From the NCBI GenBank assembly GCA_963707015.1, contig CAVPOO010000015.1:434001-498000 (forward strand): a stretch of DNA of 64,000 bases, read 5' to 3'. Below, one piece after another: positions 6,739-16,121 of the stretch. Made by a program: the position numbers and the translations under genes. How positions within the stretch are numbered: position 1 is the first letter of the stretch; each line of letters starts with the position of its first letter. The DNA is from CAVPOO01 sp963707015 (GTDB taxonomy: Bacteria; Pseudomonadota; Gammaproteobacteria; Thiohalobacterales; Thiohalobacteraceae). The notes beneath the pieces were generated by a model. The model saw nothing but the letters and a program-made list of their open reading frames with translations. It did no database searches and was not told where the DNA came from.

Positions 6739-9171
6739 TCAGAACAGCTGCTCGGGCGTATCCGGGTGCGAGGTTTCATCCGTGGCGCTAATGGTGCGAC
6801 TTACACGGGTTGGAGCATGGCCTTCCCGAAAAGTTTCGAAGACAGCGTTGTTCTGCCTGCTGGATGCCAGCAGACCGGTAGCAGGATCAATACGAACTGT
6901 GACCAGCCCGGGAGGAGTTTCCAGCCGTTTCTCCTTCACGCCTTCAAGTGCGTTTTGCATGAAATCCATCCACATGGGTAGCGCCGCATGTGCACCCGTC
7001 TCAGCGGGTCCCAATGGCTGAAGGTCATCAAACCCGGTCCATGCAGTCGTTACAAGGTTGGGGCTGAATCCGCAGAACCAGGCATCACGCTGGTCGTTAG
7101 TGGTACCGGTCTTGCCCGCAAGGTCCGACCGTTGAAGCTGACGTGCCCGGCGCCCTGTGCCCCGATTGATCGCGTCCCGCAGCATGGAAGTGATCAGCCA
7201 GGCATTCTGCGGCGTGATTACCGGGGTTGCAGATCGAATTCCCGGTGTTTCCATGTCTGAGGCGGTATACAGGTCTTCTGAAGGTGTCTCTGTCATTGTT
7301 GCCGATAGCGCGTCCGCCTCTGGTTTTTCACATTCCGGACAAACCACTGCGGGATTGGCTTGATAAACCAGCTCCCCTTCAGTGCCCATGATCTGCTGAA
7401 TGAAGTAGGGATCTACCTTGAAGCCACCGTTTGCGAAGACTGCATAAGCCGTGTTTATTCCAACCGGCGTGACCGTGCCGCTGCCGAGCGCAAGCGAAAG
7501 ATCGCGAGGAAGTTTTTTCGGGTCAAAGCCGAAACGCTGGACATAGTCTACGGCGTAGTCAATTCCAATTGCCTGCAGCAGTCGCACGGAAACCAAGTTC
7601 CGCGAATGAACCAATGCCTCACGTAGGCGGGTAGGTCCATAGAACCGACCACTGTAATTTTCCGGCCGCCATGCCTGTTCCAGTGCGGGATCGTCGAAAA
7701 CAACAGGTGCATCATTAAGCACGCTCGCAGCAGTGAAACCGTGTTCGAGTGCAGCGGAATAGATGAACGGTTTGAAACTTGAGCCCGGCTGACGATACGC
7801 CTGGGTAACGCGGTTGAACTTGCTTCGCCTGAACTCAAAACCTCCTGTCAATGCTAGGATCGAGCCGTCCTGCGCCCGCATAGAGACCAGTGCACCCTCA
7901 ACATCTGGGATCTGGGTAAGTTGCCAGTTCCCATCGTTATCTTGCCGAACCCGTACGACGTCACCTATCTTGACAACGTCGCTTGCTTTCTTTGGTGGAT
8001 TGCCGCTCCGCGCCGAAGTGATGTGGCGCCGGGCCCATGCGATGTTTGACCAGTCGACAGTTGCATACTGAGCATCAACTAACAGTACGTTTATGGATTG
8101 TTCGTCTACCTGCGTCACAAGTGCGGGGTAGAGGTCGGCATAGACGGCAAAATTATGGAGCAATTCAGCCCGCGCATGTGCGTCAGTAAGCGTGGACAGA
8201 TCATAGTGATGCTCAGGTCCCCTGAATCCGTGTCGTTTGTCATAATCCAGTAGCGTTTTGCGCAGGGCAGAAGTAGCCGCCTGTTGCAGACGCGAGTCAA
8301 TGGTGGTCACAACTCGGTATCCACCAGTATAGGCATCGTTGCCGAAGCGCTTGACCATTTCGGCGCGAACCATCTCAGCCAAATAGGGAGCTTCAAGTTC
8401 GGCGGCAGCAGCATGTAGGCTGGCGGCATCCACTTCGGAGATGGCAGACTGATACGCCGCGTCGTCCAAATAACCCAATCGGTGCATACGATCCAGAACG
8501 TAGTTGCGTCGTCCGGTGGCGCCTTCTGGATCACTAATAGGATTGGTCCGCGATGGTGCTTTGGGGAGCCCGGCAATCATTGCCATCTTTGCGACCGAGA
8601 GCTCATCCAGGCTTGCTCCATAGTACACTTCGGCTGCCGCGCCGATGCCGTAGGACCGGTGACCCAGATAGATCTTGTTCAGATAGAGTTCAAGGATCTC
8701 TTCTTTGGCAAGCTCCCTTTCGATTTTCAAAGCAAGAAATATCTCGGTGAGCTTGCGCAGGTAAGTCTTTTCACTGCTCAGGAAGAAGTTGCGCGCAACC
8801 TGCATTGTAATGGTGCTGCCACCTTGCCGCTTCTCACCTGTGCGGGCGAGTTCAAAGGCGGCGCGTAACAACCCCTGGTAGTCGACTCCAGGGTGTTGAA
8901 AAAACCGGTCATCCTCTGCAGCAAGAAATGCCTCAATCATGGGTTTCGGTACTTGGGCATAGGAGACCGGTATACGTCGCATTTCCCCAAATTCAGCTAG
9001 CAGATGCCGATCGCCAGAGTAGATGCGCAATGGAACCTGGAGGCGCACGTCGCGCAGGGTCTCAATTGATGGCAGTTGCGGGACGATGTAGAAATAGGCT
9101 ACCGCGACGGCGATTACAGCGATCGTCAGCAGGCCCGAAAGTACTGTCAGAAGGGGGCGCAGGATTTTCAT
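6739..9171 (-). CDS. ponA: penicillin-binding protein 1A, bifunctional peptidoglycan synthase
   Basis: An 810-residue class A PBP that polymerises lipid II and cross-links peptide stems in the periplasm. The order is: one transmembrane anchor (about residues 8-30); a GT51 transglycosylase with EDDRFFQHPGVD, where the first Glu is catalytic, plus GGSTITMQVARN and ELYLNKIYLG; an OB-like insert (about 320-430) typical of PBP1A; and the transpeptidase with GSSFKPF (active Ser near 465), SRN, and KTGTTN near 686. All catalytic motifs are intact. A cysteine pair (VCPECEKPEA) lies in a variable loop of the transpeptidase part. It is divergent from pilM, as in Pseudomonas and E. coli (mrcA / hofM). 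Confidence 0.96.
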   Translation of the reverse strand: MKILRPLLTVLSGLLTIAVIAVAVAYFYIVPQLPSIETLRDVRLQVPLRIYSGDRHLLAEFGEMRRIPVSYAQVPKPMIEAFLAAEDDRFFQHPGVDYQGLLRAAFELARTGEKRQGGSTITMQVARNFFLSSEKTYLRKLTEIFLALKIERELAKEEILELYLNKIYLGHRSYGIGAAAEVYYGASLDELSVAKMAMIAGLPKAPSRTNPISDPEGATGRRNYVLDRMHRLGYLDDAAYQSAISEVDAASLHAAAAELEAPYLAEMVRAEMVKRFGNDAYTGGYRVVTTIDSRLQQAATSALRKTLLDYDKRHGFRGPEHHYDLSTLTDAHARAELLHNFAVYADLYPALVTQVDEQSINVLLVDAQYATVDWSNIAWARRHITSARSGNPPKKASDVVKIGDVVRVRQDNDGNWQLTQIPDVEGALVSMRAQDGSILALTGGFEFRRSKFNRVTQAYRQPGSSFKPFIYSAALEHGFTAASVLNDAPVVFDDPALEQAWRPENYSGRFYGPTRLREALVHSRNLVSVRLLQAIGIDYAVDYVQRFGFDPKKLPRDLSLALGSGTVTPVGINTAYAVFANGGFKVDPYFIQQIMGTEGELVYQANPAVVCPECEKPEADALSATMTETPSEDLYTASDMETPGIRSATPVITPQNAWLITSMLRDAINRGTGRRARQLQRSDLAGKTGTTNDQRDAWFCGFSPNLVTTAWTGFDDLQPLGPAETGAHAALPMWMDFMQNALEGVKEKRLETPPGLVTVRIDPATGLLASSRQNNAVFETFREGHAPTRVSRTISATDETSHPDTPEQLF

Positions 9172-9291
9172 GTGTGAGAATAAAAGCCGTTACGATCAGC
9201 TTGTGAAGGGGTTCATACATCGCACTATAAAGGAAACTATAGAGTGTCCGATACCATGAATCGACGCCAGCGCTTCATCTATAGACATTAG

Positions 9292-9320
9292 TTGACAACA
9301 AGTTGGTCATGTTTTCTAAT
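9292..9320 (+). promoter_or_regulatory. sigma-70 promoter of the pilMNOPQ operon
   Basis: A perfect TTGACA (9292-9297), 17-base spacer and TCTAAT (9315-9320; five of six) lie in the ponA-pilM intergenic region. The expected start is near 9327, giving a leader of about 47 bases ending in AGGAAGGA before the pilM GTG. Confidence 0.7.
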
Positions 9321-9373
9321 GCGTCGAAGCGGAATTGCGCCACAACCTTTTGGATTAAAGGAAGGAAATCACA

Positions 9374-10444
9374 GTGCAGCTAGCGCAACTGCTTAAAAGG
9401 AACCAGACTCCGCTCTTGGGATTGGATATCAGCTCTACAGCCGTCAAGCTACTCGAGCTGAGCCGCAGCGGATCCCGTTACCGCGTCGAAAGCTACGCGG
9501 TGGAGCCCCTCCCTCCGAATTCGGTGGTAGAAAAAAGTGTGACCGACGCAGAGGCGGTGGGGGAGGCGATCCGCCGCGCGGTCAAGCGCGCCGGTACCCG
9601 CAGTAAACTCGCAGCGGTAGCGGTGGCAGGTTCATCAGTTATCACCAAAGTCATTCCTATGCCGGCCTCGCTGTCGGAGAGCGAAATGGAAGCCCAGATC
9701 GAACTAGAGGCGGATCAGTATATTCCCTATCCGCTGGAAGAGGTCAATCTGGATTTTGAGGTGATTGGTTCTTCGGAGAAGAATCCCGACAGCGTAGATG
9801 TTTTGCTCGCGGCTTCGCGCAGTGAGAACGTTGACATGCGGGTCGCCGCCGTTGAGAGTGGCGGTTTGACGGCTAAGGTCGTTGATGTCGAGGCCTATGC
9901 GCTGGAAAACGCGTTTGCTCTATTCGCAGATCAGATGCCTGACCAGGGTATCGACAGAACTATTGCGGTCGTCGATGTCGGCGCTACCATGACGACATTA
10001 AGCGTTCTGCATGATTTTAAGATCATTTACACGCGCGATCAGGCATTTGGTGGCAAGCAGCTCACAGAAGAGATCATGCGCCGCTACGGCCTCTCTTATG
10101 AAGAGGCCGGCATGGCCAAACGTCAGGGTGGGCTGCCGGACAATTACGTTCCCGAAGTGCTGGAGCCCTTCAAAGAAGCCATGGCTCAGCAGGTAAGCCG
10201 ATCACTGCAATTCTTTTTTTCATCGAGCCAGTATAACACAATCGACCAGATCATCTTGGCGGGAGGTAGCGCCTCGATTCCAGGAACCGGTGAGCTGATT
10301 GAGCAGACTCTCGGGATTGAAACGGTCATTGCCAATCCATTTGGTGACATGTCACTTGCGTCACGGGTCAAGCCGCAGCCGCTCAGCAACGACGCGCCGG
10401 CGTTAATGATCGCATGTGGACTGGCTTTAAGGAGTTTCGACTAA
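9374..10444 (+). CDS. pilM: type IV pilus inner-membrane platform protein PilM
   Basis: A 356-residue cytoplasmic actin-like protein, first of five type IV pilus assembly genes. The ATPase fold shows LLGLDISSTAVKLLEL (residues about 14-29), VVDVGATMTTLSVL near 197 and ILAGGSASIPG near 295. PilM binds nucleotide and the cytoplasmic N-terminal tail of PilN, linking the motor ATPases to the alignment complex. The GTG start is supported by a strong AGGAAGGA site; no ATG is available nearby. PilN follows after one base. Confidence 0.96.
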   Translation: MQLAQLLKRNQTPLLGLDISSTAVKLLELSRSGSRYRVESYAVEPLPPNSVVEKSVTDAEAVGEAIRRAVKRAGTRSKLAAVAVAGSSVITKVIPMPASLSESEMEAQIELEADQYIPYPLEEVNLDFEVIGSSEKNPDSVDVLLAASRSENVDMRVAAVESGGLTAKVVDVEAYALENAFALFADQMPDQGIDRTIAVVDVGATMTTLSVLHDFKIIYTRDQAFGGKQLTEEIMRRYGLSYEEAGMAKRQGGLPDNYVPEVLEPFKEAMAQQVSRSLQFFFSSSQYNTIDQIILAGGSASIPGTGELIEQTLGIETVIANPFGDMSLASRVKPQPLSNDAPALMIACGLALRSFD

Positions 10445-10445
10445 G

Positions 10446-11021
10446 ATGGCACGCATTAACTTACTACCCTGGCGCGAGGAACTACGCAAGCAGAAACAGC
10501 GGGAATTCGCTTTCACTTTAGCCGGTGCAGCGATTTTGGGGGCGCTCCTGGTGTTTCTGGCGCATATGCAGGTTCAAGGCATGATCGAGAGCCAGAGCGC
10601 AAGAAACCGTTTCCTTGAGGAAGAAATCGTTAAGCTTGACAAAAGGATTGCTAAGATCCGCGATCTGGAATCCACGAAGGCCAAGTTATTGGCGCGGATG
10701 AATGTGATTCAGCAGCTCCAGAGTAGCCGTCCTTTGAGCGTGCATCTGTTAGACGACATCGTTCGTACACTGCCCGAAGGCGTCTATCTGGAGAAACTTG
10801 CCCAAGAGGGTAACAACCTGACGTTCTTCGGGGTGGCCCAGTCTAATGCGCGAGTTTCTGCCTATATGCGCAATATCGATGGCTCTGTCTGGCTGAGTAA
10901 GCCAACGCTCGACGTAATTCAGACTGAAACCGAGAAACGCCGGAGAATTGCGAAATTCAATTTGCGCGCAATGCAGAATCCGGACCCAGAACCTGAGCAG
11001 GTGGCGGAGGTTACACCATGA
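10446..11021 (+). CDS. pilN: type IV pilus alignment protein PilN
   Basis: 191 residues with the conserved N-terminal INLLPWREELRKQKQREF motif, which docks into PilM. One transmembrane segment follows (about residues 18-40), then a coiled coil (45-95) and a small ferredoxin-like periplasmic domain. PilN pairs with PilO to connect the inner-membrane platform to PilP and the PilQ secretin. Its stop overlaps the pilO start in an ATGA. Confidence 0.95.
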   Translation: MARINLLPWREELRKQKQREFAFTLAGAAILGALLVFLAHMQVQGMIESQSARNRFLEEEIVKLDKRIAKIRDLESTKAKLLARMNVIQQLQSSRPLSVHLLDDIVRTLPEGVYLEKLAQEGNNLTFFGVAQSNARVSAYMRNIDGSVWLSKPTLDVIQTETEKRRRIAKFNLRAMQNPDPEPEQVAEVTP

Positions 11022-11611
11022 ATCTCTCGGATATTGACTTGAATGATTTGGATTTCAGCAATGTCAGCAATTGGCCTACGTCCATACGGCTGCTCACAGT
11101 GGCTATCGTACTCCTTGCGGTGCTCGGACTGGGCTACTGGTTTGATCTGAAGGATCAGCAACTACGTCTTGAGCAGGTGGAGAAGAAGGAGGCCGAACTC
11201 AAGGTCAGTTTCGAAGACAAGGCGGCCAAGGCGGCCAATCTTGAGGCCTATGAGCAACAACTCGAGGAGATGCGGCAGTCATTCGGCACCATGCTCCGCC
11301 AGCTCCCTAACAAGACTCAGGTGGCCGGTTTGCTGGTTGATGTGTCACAGTCAGGCCTTGCCAGTGGGCTGGAGTTTGAGTTGTTTCGCCCTCGTGACGA
11401 AATCCCCAAGGAGTTCTATGCCGAACTCCCCATTAGTGTGAAAGTCAATGGAACTTACCATGAATTTGGCGCCTTTGTGAGCGCCGTTGCAGCCTTGCCG
11501 CGCATCGTCACCATCCACGATATCGTGATATCTCCGGCCCAGGAGGGTAACGAACTCACAATGGAACTTACGGCAAAGACCTATAGGTACCTGGAAGAGG
11601 AGGAAGGTTAG
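11018..11611 (+). CDS. pilO: type IV pilus alignment protein PilO
   Basis: 197 residues: a short cytoplasmic N-terminus with alternating Asp/Leu (NLSDIDLNDLDFSNV), a transmembrane helix (about 24-45), a charged coiled coil (50-95, rich in Lys, Glu and Ala) and a C-terminal ferredoxin-like domain containing NGTYHEFGAFVSAVAALPRI, a family hallmark. It forms heterodimers with PilN in the periplasm. Its TAG overlaps the pilP GTG by one base. Confidence 0.95.
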   Translation: MNLSDIDLNDLDFSNVSNWPTSIRLLTVAIVLLAVLGLGYWFDLKDQQLRLEQVEKKEAELKVSFEDKAAKAANLEAYEQQLEEMRQSFGTMLRQLPNKTQVAGLLVDVSQSGLASGLEFELFRPRDEIPKEFYAELPISVKVNGTYHEFGAFVSAVAALPRIVTIHDIVISPAQEGNELTMELTAKTYRYLEEEEG

Positions 11612-12153
11612 TGATTATCGGACGGACCGATTTGCTGGGCCCGACCTGGGTACTCTTTCTAGGCCTGGGCTTGACAGCATGCAGTAATAGCAATGTTACT
11701 GATTTGCAGAGCTACGTGCATGCGGTGCGGAGCCAACAGCCGAGCAGGATAGAACCGCTGCCTGAATTCAAACCGTATGAAACGTTCCTTTATCAGGCGG
11801 GTAATTTGCGCAGCCCATTTTCCCAGCCGGTTTCGGCGGAACCTCAAAGGACCGTAACGGGTACTGGCGGTGGAATTCGTCCGGATCAGAATCGGCCACA
11901 CGAGGCGCTGGAGGATTTCCCGCTGGATACCTTGCGCATGGTTGGCACAATGCAGCAGAAAGGAGACACCTGGGCTTTGGTCTTGGCGAGCAACGATGGC
12001 ACCATCCATAGGTTGCAGCCGGGTAATCACCTCGGACAAAACTACGGCAGGATCACAGCCATCAGCGAATACGAGGTTGCATTGACTGAAATTGTACCGG
12101 ATGGGCTCGGGGGTTGGATGGAACGTCAAGCCTCACTCGCGCTCAGCGAATGA
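11611..12153 (+). CDS. pilP: type IV pilus assembly lipoprotein PilP
   Basis: 180 residues. A type II signal peptide ends in the lipobox LTAC, with Cys24 as the lipidation site. A proline-rich linker is followed by a C-terminal beta domain (LRMVGTMQQKGDTWALV … GRITAISEYEVALTEI) that binds the N-terminal domains of PilQ. PilP tethers the PilNO complex to the outer-membrane secretin. The start is GTG, directly on the pilO stop, which implies tight translational coupling. Confidence 0.94.
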   Translation: MIIGRTDLLGPTWVLFLGLGLTACSNSNVTDLQSYVHAVRSQQPSRIEPLPEFKPYETFLYQAGNLRSPFSQPVSAEPQRTVTGTGGGIRPDQNRPHEALEDFPLDTLRMVGTMQQKGDTWALVLASNDGTIHRLQPGNHLGQNYGRITAISEYEVALTEIVPDGLGGWMERQASLALSE

Positions 12154-12171
12154 TCCCATGGGGGGGAAATC

Positions 12172-14355
12172 ATGATTAGCACGTCTATTGCCCAATACTC
12201 ACATAACCACTCGGGCTGCCCGGAGCGACATGGGCCTGGTACGATATTACGGCGTATCAGCCTGATGCTTGTGTTGATCGGCGCGTCCGTGGTGAGCGGG
12301 CACGTTCGGTCCCAGGAATCGGCAGCATCTAACAGTCTTGAGTCATTCGAAGTGGGTTCTTTGCCGGGTAACCAGGTTCAGATCGTTTTCAATCTGAGTC
12401 AACCCGCCGAGAAACCGTTGACCTTTACAATTGATAACCCGGCACGCATCGCACTGGATCTGCCGGCGACGTCTAACAAGCTGGAGAAACGATCCCAGTC
12501 AGTCGGTGTTGGATTGGTGAAAAGTTTGACAGCGATTGAGGCGCAGGGTCGTACTCGAGTAGTAATGAATCTCACGGAAATGGCCCCATACGATACCCGC
12601 GTTGAGGACAACAAGATCATTGTCACGCTGCAGGATCCGAGTGCTACGATTGCCGCGGCTACAGCTACAGTATCGGAAAAGCCATTAGCAGCGGGTAAAC
12701 AGGAGGTCGCCCAGGGCGCTGCGCTTTCGGTCACTGGCGTGGATTTCCGTCGCGGCGAACAGGGCGAAGGCCGTGTCGTGATTACCCTGTCGGATCCATC
12801 TGTTCCAGTCGATTTGCACCAGGAGGCGGGTAAAGTAGTCGTTGATCTGTTTGGCGCGACGCTGCCTCAGAAGCTGGAGCGCCGTCTCGATGTGCTCGAT
12901 TTTGCCACTCCAATCAGGACGGTTGATGCGTTCAACAAGGGCAATAATGCGCGTCTAGTGATCGATCCTTTCGGTGAGTACGATTTTCTCGGTTACCAGA
13001 CCGATAATCAGTTCACGGTCGAGGTCAAGACGACCACCAAGGAAGAACAGGAGGTACGCAAGCGCGAGCAGATTGGATTCACGGGAGAACGGCTGTCGTT
13101 GAACTTCCAGGATATTGAGGTGCGGTCCGTGCTCCAGCTAATTGCCGATTTCACCGGCATTAACATTGTCGTCAGTGATACAGTGACAGGTAATCTGACT
13201 CTGCGGCTGCAGAATGTGCCTTGGGATCAAGCGCTTGATATCATTCTGAAGACGAAGGGGCTAGCCATGCGGCAGACGGACGATGTCATGCTAGTTGCGC
13301 CGGGCGAAGAGATTGCCGCGCGGGAAAAGCTTGAGCTTGAATCCTTGAAACAGATCGAGGAGCTGTCACCACTATACTCCGAATTCATACAGATCAACTA
13401 TGCGAAGGCATCTGACCTTGCCGACCTTATCAAGAATGAGGATACCTCACTGCTCTCGGAGCGCGGTACAGTAACGATCGATGAACGGACGAATACCCTG
13501 CTGGTTCAAGATACGGCGGAAAAACTGCAGGATATCCGTGCCCTGGTAGCCAGGCTGGACATTCCAGTGCGGCAGGTGCTCATTGAATCTCGAATTGTTA
13601 TTGCCCAGGACAACTTCGCCAAGGACCTGGGTGTCAGGTTGGGGTTGACGGCAAGGGGTACTGCCGACAATGGCGATAGATTCAGGATCGTCGGCGGTGG
13701 TTTGCCTGGTGACCTTGCAACGCCAAGTCCGATCATCGTGAATCCTGGAGACTCTGACCCCCCGGTTGAGGCGTTGACGGTCGATTTGCCGGTGCAGAAC
13801 GCTGCGGGAGCTGTTAATTTCCTGGTTGGGAAAATCGGCCAGAATCTACTCCGGTTAGAGTTGTCTGCCTTGCAGATGGAAGGCCGCGGCGAGGTGGTCT
13901 CCAGTCCGCGGGTAGTCACCTCGAACCAGCAGGAAGCAATGATCCGCCAGGGTGTGGAGGTCCCCTATCAGGAGGCTTCGTCGAGCGGTGCCACGTCAGT
14001 CAGCTTTAAAGAGGCCGTGCTGTCGCTGCGCGTGACTCCGCAAATTACGCCGGATGACCGCATCATAATGGATCTGAAGGTCAACAAGGATAACGTTGGT
14101 GCGGTATTCCAGGGTGTTCCAAGTATTGATACACGCGCGGTTGAGACCCAGGTACTGGTCGATAACGGTGAAACGGTGGTGCTTGGTGGCATTTACGAGA
14201 CGACTCAGAGCAGGGAGAAGGATGCCGTGCCCTTCTTCTCCGATATCCCGGGCCTCGGCTGGGCTTTTCGCCAGACGCGTGATGTCAATGACCGGTCTGA
14301 GCTGTTGATCTTTGTAACGCCAAGGATCATCAAGCAGACGCTCGCAGTCAGGTAG
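12172..14355 (+). CDS. pilQ: type IV pilus secretin PilQ
   Basis: A 727-residue outer-membrane channel for the pilus. After a signal sequence come two AMIN domains (about 57-130 and 175-255) that bind peptidoglycan. These are followed by the short secretin N-domain (LSLNFQDIEVRSVLQLIADF near 310), a NolW-type domain (INYAKASDLADLIKN near 410) and the secretin beta-domain, with VPYQEASSSGATSVSFKEA near 600 and a C-terminal ELLIFVTPRII. The ATG is preceded by GGGGGG. It closes the pil operon; a strong hairpin after it overlaps aroK. Confidence 0.96.
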   Translation: MISTSIAQYSHNHSGCPERHGPGTILRRISLMLVLIGASVVSGHVRSQESAASNSLESFEVGSLPGNQVQIVFNLSQPAEKPLTFTIDNPARIALDLPATSNKLEKRSQSVGVGLVKSLTAIEAQGRTRVVMNLTEMAPYDTRVEDNKIIVTLQDPSATIAAATATVSEKPLAAGKQEVAQGAALSVTGVDFRRGEQGEGRVVITLSDPSVPVDLHQEAGKVVVDLFGATLPQKLERRLDVLDFATPIRTVDAFNKGNNARLVIDPFGEYDFLGYQTDNQFTVEVKTTTKEEQEVRKREQIGFTGERLSLNFQDIEVRSVLQLIADFTGINIVVSDTVTGNLTLRLQNVPWDQALDIILKTKGLAMRQTDDVMLVAPGEEIAAREKLELESLKQIEELSPLYSEFIQINYAKASDLADLIKNEDTSLLSERGTVTIDERTNTLLVQDTAEKLQDIRALVARLDIPVRQVLIESRIVIAQDNFAKDLGVRLGLTARGTADNGDRFRIVGGGLPGDLATPSPIIVNPGDSDPPVEALTVDLPVQNAAGAVNFLVGKIGQNLLRLELSALQMEGRGEVVSSPRVVTSNQQEAMIRQGVEVPYQEASSSGATSVSFKEAVLSLRVTPQITPDDRIIMDLKVNKDNVGAVFQGVPSIDTRAVETQVLVDNGETVVLGGIYETTQSREKDAVPFFSDIPGLGWAFRQTRDVNDRSELLIFVTPRIIKQTLAVR

Positions 14356-14401
14356 CAGCTTATCGCGTCAAACTTGTAACCAGAGCCCGTTTCTGGCATA
14401 T

Positions 14402-14436
14402 CTGCCCGGCATGAGAATGCCGGGCAGTTTGTTTTT
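14402..14436 (+). terminator. terminator-like hairpin covering the aroK start codons
   Basis: CTGCCCGGCAT (14402-14412) and ATGCCGGGCAG (14417-14427) form a perfect 11-bp stem with a GAGA (GNRA) loop, followed by TTTGTTTTT. Its place, 46 bases after pilQ, is that of an operon terminator. Both ATG codons available to aroK lie within the stem, so it may also act as an attenuator or translation block. Confidence 0.75.
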
Positions 14437-14935
14437 GGTCGGCCCGATGGGGGCCGGCAAAACCACCATTGGGCGACAGCTGGCGCGCCTCCTCGATCGG
14501 TCATTCTATGATACCGATCGCGAGATAGAAGATCGGACGGGTGTTGATATTCCTCTGATCTTCGAGCTAGAGGGTGAGCGGGGATTCCGTAAACGAGAGC
14601 ACGCCGTTATAGACGATCTCACTCTGCGTCCCGACATCGTGTTGGCCACCGGTGGAGGGGCTGTTTTGGACCCGGATAACCGCCGTCACCTTGCTACTCG
14701 CGGTTTCGTCGTCTACTTGCAGACTTCGGTGACATCACAGCTTTCCCGTACCCGGCGTGACAGAAATCGGCCATTGCTACAGACCGAGGATCCGCGCACG
14801 CGTCTGGAGGAACTGATGCGCGACCGCGAGCCCCTGTATCTTGAGGTGTCAGACCTCGTGGTCAATACTGACGACCATACCGCAAAGGATGTTGCACAGT
14901 ATATTGTGGATAGGATCCGGGCTCGTGTCGAGTGA
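14411..14935 (+). CDS. aroK: shikimate kinase I
   Basis: 174 residues catalysing ATP-dependent phosphorylation of shikimate, the fifth step of chorismate synthesis. Motifs: Walker A GPMGAGKTTIG (about 11-21), the substrate-binding FYDTDREIE, ATGGGAVL, and the lid/Arg region RDRNRPLL. It is followed by aroB, as in Pseudomonas and E. coli. The start is uncertain. ATG 14411 and ATG 14417 both sit in the stem of a strong hairpin, and no Shine-Dalgarno sequence is visible before either. A TTG inside GSLFLVG just past the stem is possible, but the product would be unusually short at its N-terminus. Confidence 0.94.
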   Translation: MRMPGSLFLVGPMGAGKTTIGRQLARLLDRSFYDTDREIEDRTGVDIPLIFELEGERGFRKREHAVIDDLTLRPDIVLATGGGAVLDPDNRRHLATRGFVVYLQTSVTSQLSRTRRDRNRPLLQTEDPRTRLEELMRDREPLYLEVSDLVVNTDDHTAKDVAQYIVDRIRARVE

Positions 14936-14988
14936 CAGGGTTCGGCATAATAGGGTCGGTACCTTGCCGAAAACCTCCAATTGTGACC

Positions 14989-16074
14989 ATGAAAACTCTC
15001 GATGTTGACTTGGATGATCGCAGCTATCCAATCTTTATCGGCGCAGGCATACTCGAGCGTGCGGAGCTGATAAGACCATTTCTCCGTGGGCGCCAAGTGA
15101 TGGTGGTCAGTAACGAAACCGTCGCTCCCCTTTACTTGGATCGCCTCGCTTCCAGCTTCAGCGACTTGGAGCTACAGAACGTAATACTTCCAGATGGTGA
15201 GGTGTACAAGACGCTCGAAACCTTGAATGTGATTTTTGATGCATTGCTCCAGAACCGGTTCAACCGCTCATGTACGCTGGTGGCCTTAGGTGGAGGCGTG
15301 GTTGGTGACATCGCTGGGTTTGCTGCAGCCACCTACCAGCGAGGGGTGGATTTGATTCAGGTCCCGACAACGTTGCTTGCGCAGGTTGATTCATCTGTCG
15401 GGGGCAAGACCGGTGTCAATCACCCGCTTGGCAAGAACATGATCGGCGCCTTCCATCAGCCACGATGTGTGGTTGCTGATACCGCGACCCTCGATACATT
15501 AGACAACCGGCAACTTGTCGCGGGTGTGGCAGAGGTTATCAAATACGGATTAATTCGTGACGCTGGGTTCTTTTTCTGGCTCGAAGAAAACATTGAAGCC
15601 CTGCTTGCGCGGGATTCGGATGTGTTGTCGTACGCGATAGAACAGTCCTGTCGTAACAAGGCGGAAGTTGTCGCAGCCGATGAGCGGGAAAGTGGACAAC
15701 GAGCGTTGCTAAATCTGGGCCATACCTTTGGCCATGCAATAGAAACTGGTACTGGCTACGGGACTTGGCTGCACGGCGAGGCTGTTGCCGTCGGTATGCT
15801 GCTGGCGGCGCGCGTTTCGGCCGGGCATGGGTGGTTGTCAGATAATGACGTTCAACGCATCGAGGCGCTGCTTGTGAGGGTAGGGTTGCCGACCAAACCG
15901 CCGCAGGGGATGGGTGCCACACAGTTTCTCGAACTCATGGCCGTTGACAAAAAGGCTGCGGATAGCGGATTGCGGCTCGTTCTGCAAAAGGATATTGGTC
16001 ACGCAGTAGTGACTGGGGACTTCGATGCGGAAGTTTTGCGCCGAACACTTGAGCTTGCGACCTGCCGGGCCTGA
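14989..16074 (+). CDS. aroB: 3-dehydroquinate synthase
   Basis: 361 residues from ATG 14989 (MKTLDVDLDDRSYPIFIG); the open frame reaches back to 14932, but the family starts here. The enzyme cyclises DAHP to 3-dehydroquinate with NAD+ and a divalent metal. Visible: DGEVYKTLET, GGGVVGDIAGF, TTLLAQVDSSVGGKTGVNH, and the metal ligands in LNLGHTFGHAIE and LHGEAVAVGM. There are 53 bases between aroK and aroB, without a good ribosome-binding site; a GTG two codons upstream is another possible start. Confidence 0.95.
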   Translation: MKTLDVDLDDRSYPIFIGAGILERAELIRPFLRGRQVMVVSNETVAPLYLDRLASSFSDLELQNVILPDGEVYKTLETLNVIFDALLQNRFNRSCTLVALGGGVVGDIAGFAAATYQRGVDLIQVPTTLLAQVDSSVGGKTGVNHPLGKNMIGAFHQPRCVVADTATLDTLDNRQLVAGVAEVIKYGLIRDAGFFFWLEENIEALLARDSDVLSYAIEQSCRNKAEVVAADERESGQRALLNLGHTFGHAIETGTGYGTWLHGEAVAVGMLLAARVSAGHGWLSDNDVQRIEALLVRVGLPTKPPQGMGATQFLELMAVDKKAADSGLRLVLQKDIGHAVVTGDFDAEVLRRTLELATCRA

Positions 16075-16121
16075 TACGATGAGATGGCTCGTTTTAACGG
16101 CAGGTTTACCGGTGGGCACAA

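Noticed and set aside
9180..9245. Promoter for ponA with TATAGT near 9224
   Set aside because: A -10-like box exists on the minus strand but no acceptable -35 at 16-18 bases; not firm enough to list.
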